Origin: Euperipatoides rowelli
Taxonomy: Eukaryota > Onychophora > Udeonychophora > Euonychophora > Peripatopsidae
DNA: 12,057 nt
NCBI GenBank assembly: GCA_003024985.2
Contig: PXIH01S0006902.1
Reading direction: 5' to 3' (one strand)
The notes under the pieces were generated by a model. That model searched no databases and had not been told where the DNA came from. It worked only from the letters and a program-made list of their open reading frames with translations. The translations under genes were made by a program, and so were the position numbers. The first letter of the stretch is position 1, and every line of letters starts with the position of its first letter. Shown piece after piece: positions 6,803 to 12,057 of this stretch.

Positions 6803-7106
6803 TATTTTTTTTTTATTTTCAAGAAAGCTTAACTTATTTTGGAAATTGTTTAAAGTACTTTATATTAAATATATGATATATGCCAAAAAATAGAAAATAT
6901 AATTTTTTAGTGGATCTTGAGTCCTTATATTATGTTGGAAGAAGTAAACTGAATGTAGGATAAAGATTTGGATTCTCATTTTTTCCAAAGTCAACCAATC
7001 AGTTACGATACCCTACAAATAAACTATTCCTGCATAAAGAGATAAACAATGAAGTAATAATATTGTTAATAATATTACTTCATTCTGGTCAATTAGTGTT
7101 CACTTA
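6803..7106. repeat. Direct repeat U, copy 2 (right of transposon)
   Basis: This ~304-bp copy lies in the same orientation as 5791-6105, offset by about 1,000 bp. It begins directly at the transposon's right-hand TA and ends ATTAGTGTTCACTTA (7092-7106), identical to the end of copy 1. Several small indels separate the copies, so the duplication is not recent. Just before the common end it carries a long hairpin (7048-7084) where copy 1 has a different short palindrome. Confidence 0.8.
7048..7084 (+). other. 37-nt near-perfect hairpin
   Basis: AATGAAGTAATA (7048-7059) pairs with TATTACTTCATT (7073-7084). After one A-A mismatch, TATT (7061-7064) pairs with AATA (7068-7071) around a GTT loop. 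That gives sixteen pairs and one mismatch, a strong cruciform or foldback in otherwise low-complexity DNA. It ends 7 nt before the conserved 15-nt end of repeat U. Confidence 0.8.
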
Positions 7107-8000
7107 TTACTAGTTTAAGTTGATAGTTCATTAAAAATACTATAAATGTACATTAATATTGCTAATTTAAAATTTTAGTGTCATATATAAGTTTCAAAAC
7201 AGTGGCTTATGGTAGTCTCCCATGAAACAAAGAACGCAATAGTATATCGCAATAATTAACAGTTATAGCTGCCCACAATTATGTGCTAGGAAAAAAATAT
7301 TGAATGGATTAATATTCTTATTGACTCAGAAACTTATTGACGCTAAGAATATCCTATGGGCGAGAGGGGCATAAAAGTATATTATGAGAATATGAAAAAA
7401 ATGGATTAAATTAATACTGCAAATCACATTATCCATGGGGATCACAATAGTATTCCAGGGAAGGGAAAATTATAAAAATGAATTGAGTAAGAGGAACATG
7501 AAAATTTATTTTCTTGAAAATTGATAAAGCCTTCCAAAGTATGACCAGGGCATCTGTAGAGTCAAAAGAATGTCATTAAGAACAACTTATGAAAAAAACA
7601 AAAAAATTTCATTTATTGCCTTCCAATACACTTTGCTCTGAACAATTAGAAAAAAATAAACAATTTATGCATATTTTTATCTTGTAGTTTCGTTTGAAGT
7701 ACCTCTGTCGTCAATAGCACTATTGCAATATCATTTATACTCTCAATATTCTATATTTACAACTTAAATGAAGCTAAAATAAGTTTAACATACCGTATAT
7801 AAAAAAAAGTACTAGAGAACTATAGTGCTGCCACCCTTCAGGGTTTGATGTAATCAAATATTTGCCTCCAATATGTTTTTAATAAATTTACCAACATCAA
7901 GTTATTAATAATTGATATGATTTGATCTCATGTTAGTGTCTGTCTCAGAACGGACCCACCCAATAAATAAAACTGTGCTATTTTTACTATATGAAGATGT
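7107..8000. other. Non-coding stretch, no gene recognised
   Basis: This is A+T-rich with no credible exon. At 7312-7352 a 9-bp inverted repeat (ATATTCTTA/TAAGAATAT) overlaps a 9-bp direct repeat CTTATTGAC (7317-7325, 7333-7341). Both are short enough to be chance. Confidence 0.55.
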
Positions 8001-8530
8001 CAAGTATCTATAGTCCATGTGCCAGCCAATTTTTTAGTAAAAAATGGGGGGAGCAGATGAAACTTACAGGGTACAAACCATTGGTCATAGAGGTTATGAA
8101 AATAGGTGATAGCCATGTCAGAATGGTAGCTAAGTAAAATGGCGGCCATTTCAAAATGGCAGCTTGAGTAATGTTTAATCCTTGATATCTCCACAATGCT
8201 TTGCTCTATTTTAATTTTTTTTTTCAAATTAAAGCTCTTTTCAAGCTCTTAATTTTTGATTATTATCATATTTAATGTTTATTCAAGGTTTTCTCCAGAA
8301 ATGAAGAAAATCAATTTTTTACCCTTTTTCATAATATTTAGCCCTGTAGCTTGAAAATGGCTCAAAATCTGAAATTTTGTTCTATAATAAAAAATACCTT
8401 GATTCGTGAGCTTTACAATGGTACCATGTAATGTACATTAATGATTATGCATAAGGTCAATTCTGTCAAAAAATGAAGATGGCAGTCTACTCCAAAAATA
8501 AAAATTGCATGCAAAATTTGGTGTTTGACT
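8001..8530. other. Probable dispersed-repeat fragment with ATGGC motifs
   Basis: Several ATGGC-type words (AGCCATG, AATGGTAGC, AAAATGGCGGCCATTT, AAAATGGCAGC) cluster at 8110-8165, a pattern I associate with dispersed repeats in invertebrate genomes. Two perfect palindromes, ATGGTACCAT (8418-8427) and TAATGTACATTA (8429-8440), lie close together. No coding exon is supported, and the short antisense ORFs are unconvincing. Confidence 0.35.
8137..8151. promoter_or_regulatory. YY1-like palindrome AAATGGC-G-GCCATTT
   Basis: AAATGGC (8137-8143) and GCCATTT (8145-8151) form a perfect palindrome around one G. On the + strand AAAATGGCGGC fits the YY1 consensus AANATGGCGGC known from animals. No promoter or transcript evidence accompanies it, and the motif may simply belong to a dispersed repeat. 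Confidence 0.3.
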
Positions 8531-8950
8531 CATTTTATAGCTAACAATTATATTTTGCTTTTTTTTAATTTGCCACATTTGAATAAATATTTTGACTTGA
8601 TATTCTTAACATTAATTAGTTGTTATAATCGGGATTTATAATCATGGACGCACACTAAATACTGGTATTTACGGTACGATTGTTTTCCATTACCCATCCA
8701 AGCAAAGTGTCTGTAGGATTTTGTATCAACTTTAACTAAACTTTGCTGTAGCTCTGTCTCGTGTGTCTGGCTGCTATATTTCTCATAAATAGACAACTTT
8801 TGCTTTTCTCTGTATTCTATTACCTCTTTTTTGTTGAATATTTAAATTTGTTTGTACTTTGTAATTTAAATTATGGAATTATAAAATCAGTTACTTGGTC
8901 AGAAGATATGCGTTCGCGCTTATTTTCATATGCAGACGACTGTGATGAAC
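8531..8950. other. Non-coding stretch, no gene recognised
   Basis: The region holds a 70-codon open stretch (8761-8973) rich in Leu and Phe. It lacks an upstream splice or start context and resembles no protein I know. Confidence 0.5.
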
Positions 8951-9019
8951 TGTCATCAGTGATTAATTTCTGATGGATTGATTCTGTCATCACTGATTGA
9001 CATCTGATGGATTGAATTC
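8951..9019. repeat. Two-copy 34-bp tandem repeat
   Basis: TGTCATCAGTGATTA and TCTGATGGATTGATTC (8951-8984) recur as TGTCATCACTGATTG and TCTGATGGATTGAATTC (8985-9019). This is a small tandem duplication with few differences, so it is fairly recent. Confidence 0.8.
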
Positions 9020-9094
9020 TGAATTTTTTTTAAATTTTACTTTAGTTAGAACTTAGATGTTGTGAAATAACTGAGTTGGCAGTAAGGGAAGATT

Positions 9095-9250
9095 GTCCAA
9101 GGTCAAGACCAGGAAAACAAGACCAAGACTATTAGAACGAGGCCAAGTATGAGCCCAAGTAATTTATGTTCGAGACCAAGGCCAAGTTCAAGGATACATT
9201 TTGTTGGCCTCAAGACCTCTTGAGGCTGAGGCCAGGTCTCGAGGACTACA
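9095..9250. repeat. Degenerate GACCAAG/GGCCAAG block
   Basis: Words such as GGTCAAGACCAGG, CAAGACCAAGAC, GAGGCCAAG, GAGCCCAAG and CGAGACCAAGGCCAAG recur irregularly. They lead into a CTCAAGACCTCTTGAG palindrome (9209-9224) and then CTCGAGGACTACAACTC. It is less A+T-rich than its surroundings and runs almost directly into the 49/54-bp satellite. It looks like a decayed simple repeat or part of the same repetitive element. Confidence 0.6.
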
Positions 9251-9259
9251 ACTCTGCAG

Positions 9260-9507
9260 AAAGGCAACAAAACATCCATTCAACCAAAAAAAAAAGCTTA
9301 TCAAATCAGACAGAAAGGCAACAAAATGTCCGGTCAATCAAAAAAAGCTTATCAAATCAGGCAAAGGCAACAAAACATCCAGTCAACCAAAAAAAGCTTA
9401 TCAAATCAGACAAAGGCAACAAAATGTCCAGTCAATCAAAAAAAAAAGCTTATCAAATCAGACATAAAGGCAACAAAATGTCCAGTCAACCAAAAAATAA
9501 AAAAATT
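9260..9507. repeat. Five-copy 49/54-bp satellite with alternating units
   Basis: Units begin with AAAGGCAACAAAA at 9260, 9314, 9363, 9412 and 9466 (spacings 54, 49, 49, 54). They continue CATCC or TGTCC, then GTCAACC or GTCAATC, an A-run, and GCTTATCAAATCAGAC. Units 1 and 3 carry ACATCC...CAACC, and units 2 and 4 carry ATGTCC...CAATC. Unit 5 is mixed and truncated. Two-unit spacing is 103 bp both times. Overlapping Lys-rich ORFs in three frames are a by-product of stop-free repeats. Confidence 0.92.
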
Positions 9508-10145
9508 AAAAAATATGTAAATATATACACCTTGCCCTCCCCCCCTCCTGAACTTAATTGTCTGAAAGAAACACTAGTTCCAATAACTATACTGTAAAAT
9601 AACCCAGTGAATATTATTATTATTGATATTGTTGAGCAGAAATTATTGCAATGAGAATAAAATACTGGATATAATAATTGTTCATTTCATTTTAGTAAAA
9701 TGTAAAATTTTTCAGATGCTGAAGATAATGAATCATTTCTGTTGAAACTTGAAATAAAAATATTAAATAACAAGCTTATTACTGAATCAAATAACATTGC
9801 CTTAACATTTAAATGAAAGTTTAAATTTAACTATAATTCAACCTCTTTCTCGACTTCTTTTAATTTCTTATATATTTGAATCTCCATTTCTAAAAAAAAA
9901 TGTTTTTCCATCTTCCTTATTTTAATCACCATCATAAGAAAAACAAATTCTTTAATGACATCATTCACTGCACGCTTCAAAAATAAAATTGAATTAAACT
10001 TAAAAAAAATCTATAATGAATTAAAGTAATATTTAATAAACTATGATTATTTTTAAAAAAAATGTCAGCAACTAAAAAAAACAATTTAATATTTTTGTCA
10101 AAGATCCAATTATAAACTAATCAAATAAATAAATAAATGTACTGT
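9508..10145. other. Non-coding stretch, no gene recognised
   Basis: This is very A+T-rich, with simple runs only, including an ATT run near 9613 and AAAT repeats at about 10122-10139. Confidence 0.6.
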
Positions 10146-10149
10146 ATAC

Positions 10150-10170
10150 CTTATGTCATGCTCACATAAG
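10150..10170 (+). other. 7-bp hairpin
   Basis: CTTATGT (10150-10156) and ACATAAG (10164-10170) are perfect inverted copies around a 7-nt loop. It lies 21 nt before the longer hairpin at 10192-10245. Confidence 0.55.
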
Positions 10171-10191
10171 ATAAAAAAAACAAGGTAAAGC

Positions 10192-10245
10192 CATGCTTAT
10201 AGTGTAATAATTACAATCAAAATAATAATTATTCACTATAACATG
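10192..10245 (+). other. 20-bp hairpin with two single-base bulges
   Basis: Three helices stack: CATG (10192-10195) with CATG (10242-10245), TTATAGTG (10197-10204) with CACTATAA (10234-10241), and AATAATTA (10206-10213) with TAATTATT (10226-10233). C10196 and T10205 are bulged and the loop is 12 nt. It is about the size of a small hairpin-RNA precursor or a foldback element, with nothing to show transcription. Confidence 0.65.
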
Positions 10246-10685
10246 AGCTTACAATCCACCCCATCCCCCCAAAAAAAATGGAGATGAGACCAATGGGGAT
10301 AATAGTATTGGATTTCAAAATTTCAGGTACAATGCCTATTAAAAAGATTATTATTGTTGTCTTTAAGGAATTTATAGTCTTAATACTGAATAATTCATCT
10401 TCTATTAGTCTTTACTAAAGGAAAATTGATATTTTTATATTTTCTGTCTTTCATATAATTCAGCTGCTTGCAAGGCTCATTCCTGCAAACATCTGTATTC
10501 TAGGAAAAACAAGAAGTGTAAAAATATCCTTTATTATTGAAGATTTTTAGAATAAGAAGATGAATTTACTCGGAAAAACATAATTTCTAATTAAAGAACC
10601 TGATTGAAGACTAAATAAAGTTAGTGGTATTTCACCATTGAAAAATATAAAGTATATAAATGAATTTAAAAAAGTTTATAATTAT
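10246..10685. other. Non-coding stretch, no gene recognised
   Basis: This is A+T-rich, with a C6-A8 composite tract at 10265-10278. No exon is supported. Confidence 0.6.
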
Positions 10686-11160
10686 ATCTAGCAGCTGTGG
10701 CCTGATGGTCAACACATTGGACTACACTGGATAAGACAAATACTGATGAGCTAAGAAGTAAACAATGTGATGTTTCAGATGCAAGAATCAAATACTACAT
10801 TTGGCTCTCATTTGAAACTAAAGCTTAGTGTCCGTTTGAGAGAACTTTATGATAGTTACTCTCAAATCATCAACAGGATGATGTCATTGAATCGATAGTA
10901 AATTCTGATGTGTTGCATATAGTAAAACAATGTTGTCATTTTTTCTGGTCTTGGATCCCAATTGAAACTAAAGGTAAGTATCCAGTTGAGAGAATTTTAC
11001 TCTCAAATGCATATTCATCCGAGAGTATTTTTTTTTAAATCTACTCTTTAACAGATGGTGTCATTGCATCCAAGAGTTAATTCTGATGTGTTGCATAATA
11101 GCCATTTTTTTTTTCTGGTGTTATATCCCAATGGAAATTAAGCTAAGTGTTGACTTTAGG
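10686..11160 (+). mobile_element. Possible tRNA-derived SINE with repeated body
   Basis: GCAGCTGTGGCCTGATGG (10691-10708), followed by TCAACACATTGGACT, resembles the 5' half of a tRNA. TGGCCTGATGG (10698-10708) is close to a pol III A box, while the only B-box candidate (GCAAGAATCA, 10781-10790) is poor and 70-80 nt away. Behind it are two full and one partial unit of a body repeat at 10801-10950, 10951-11120 and 11121-11160. They share TTGAAACTAAAG, TTGAGAGAA, TACTCTCAAAT, GATG(A/G)TGTCATTG, AATTCTGATGTGTTGCATA and TTTTTTCTGG. The body repeats are certain; calling the whole a SINE is tentative. Confidence 0.4.
10801..11160. repeat. Tandem ~150/170-bp repeats, 2.3 copies
   Basis: Starts at 10801, 10951 and 11121 align from TTGG/TTAT through CTCAT or CCCAATTGAAACTAAAG. 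Units 1 and 2 run their full length and both end at a T-run plus CTGG. Unit 3 breaks off after about 40 nt. Divergence between units is moderate, with indels, so this is an old duplication. Confidence 0.85.
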
Positions 11161-12057
11161 TTCATTAAATTTCATTTAATTAACTTATGCAAAACCAGTA
11201 CTAAAAACCCTCATGTCCCTGCAGGATCAGGCATGCGTGTTGAATCACAATATCTTGGTTTGACTTAGGGTGACCCAAAAACTATAGTGTTTTTTAAGAG
11301 TAAATTTAATGTAACAAGTAATATATCAAGATACTTTATGTCTAACAAGAATATGAAGTACCGGGTAAGTAAAAAACATTGACTCAACATACCGTCAAAG
11401 AATTAAAAATAGAAGAAAATATATAACTTTGTAAAATAAAGTAAAGGATAATAGTACATTAAAAGAAACTTATACATATTCTGTAAGTTTAGGAGAGAAA
11501 CTTAAAATATCTAAGCAGGACACATGAGAATCTAAAAAAACAATACAATACAATACTTGACAGTTACTTGACAGCATGACACTAATATGAACACAGATTC
11601 AAAAAAGGTTAATATGGTTTATATTTATTTTAAGAAGAAGGACAATTGTAAAATAAATAAATTATCATTTAAAAAAACTTTAAAAAAAAAAAACTTTAGC
11701 TGTTTGTGAAAATATGGGGAATCATTTTCAGAAAGAATGTCAGCCAAATGGATTCTCAGTAATTGAGAAGTCAAACACTATGATCAAGTCTATCCTAAAT
11801 GAATGAAATAATACTATTAAAAAAAATTTGTAATTTCTACTCCAGAAAAATAAAGAAGATTGGGTGGGGGAAGATGTATCATTTGATGTAATAGCTGTAT
11901 TCTTTTAGATCTGGCAAACATGATTATGAAAGCCAGTGCCTTATCTAGAAAAATTTATTGGGAGGGGGGATGAAAATTCCCAACTCTGACTTCAAATAAC
12001 CAACTCACAACTATTAAAAAAATATAACATAGAATACAGTAATTATTGTGCACATCT
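11161..12057. other. Non-coding stretch, no gene recognised
   Basis: This is A+T-rich, with a short CAATA run (11541-11555) and a doubled ACTTGACAG (11555-11574). No exon, RNA gene or clear mobile element is visible to the end of the window. Confidence 0.6.

Noticed and set aside
5791-7106. Miniature LTR retrotransposon (TRIM) with U copies as LTRs
   Set aside because: The U copies do not start TG and end CA, no primer-binding site or polypurine tract flanks the core, and the core has its own terminal inverted repeats and TA duplication. It is kept only as an unresolved composite.
7312-7352. Overlapping 9-bp inverted and direct repeats
   Set aside because: They are short and made of common A+T words, so chance is a sufficient explanation.
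8000-8227. Two antisense ORFs of 62-75 codons
   Set aside because: They overlap in different frames across repeat-like DNA, with no splice context or recognisable domain.
8761-8973. 70-codon hydrophobic ORF
   Set aside because: It begins at a GTG without promoter or splice context, and the Phe/Leu richness follows from T-rich sequence.
9260-9507. CRISPR-like array
   Set aside because: The units are contiguous near-identical copies without unique spacers, in an animal gene context.
9166-9597. Lys-rich ORFs of 143, 88 and 64 codons in all three frames
   Set aside because: They come from the stop-free satellite. Unit lengths of 49 and 54 shift the frame, so no single protein repeat is maintained.
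10698-10790. Functional tRNA gene
   Set aside because: No cloverleaf can be drawn: the B box is poor, the spacing is too long and no acceptor stem pairs. At best it is a decayed SINE head.
11086-11268. 60-codon ORF
   Set aside because: It overlaps the third, truncated body repeat and has no supporting context.

Overview
The window looks like nuclear DNA from an invertebrate animal. It is strongly A+T-rich (about 70% by eye) and full of homopolymer tracts and degenerate repeats. Its only convincing gene is split by spliceosomal introns with GT...AG borders, and there are no bacterial-style operons or ribosome binding sites. The species cannot be fixed from sequence alone. The repeat style (TA-flanked short DNA transposons, minisatellite-like cores, GGCGCTGTTGCA motifs) suggests a marine invertebrate, but that is an impression.

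Gene region (1-~2850, + strand). This is the 3' end of a FUT8-type alpha-1,6-fucosyltransferase gene: a partial intron (1-661), a 151-nt exon (662-812), an intron (813-1590) and the terminal exon (from 1591, stop codon 1906-1908). The last exon carries the end of the GDP-fucose-binding catalytic domain and the whole SH3-like C-terminal domain. Upstream exons lie outside the window. The 3'UTR holds a compact perfect hairpin 43 nt after the stop codon and several AATAAA signals, the likeliest of which lie at 2663-2829.

Downstream region (~2850-12057). No exon could be supported on either strand; the short ORFs are unconvincing. The content is repeat-derived: a 42-nt imperfect inverted repeat (2861-3036), a degenerate ~150-bp tandem repeat (about 3550-4010), a 58-bp palindromic unit (4420-4477) and a 127-bp-spaced direct repeat (4921-5122). 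The centrepiece is 5791-7106: a 697-bp TA-flanked, TIR-bearing non-autonomous DNA transposon with three internal ~158-168-bp repeats, lying exactly between two diverged ~310-bp direct repeats. Further on are a YY1-like palindrome (8137-8151), a 34-bp duplication (8951-9019), a degenerate GACCAAG-rich block leading into a five-copy 49/54-bp satellite with alternating copy types (9260-9507), two close hairpins (10150-10245), and a possible tRNA-derived SINE with a ~150-170-bp repeated body (10686-11160). The rest is A+T-rich sequence with nothing recognisable.

There is no multi-gene system here. The most unusual structure is the transposon sitting exactly at the junction of two direct repeats, followed by the alternating satellite and the 42-nt inverted repeat just beyond the gene's 3' end.
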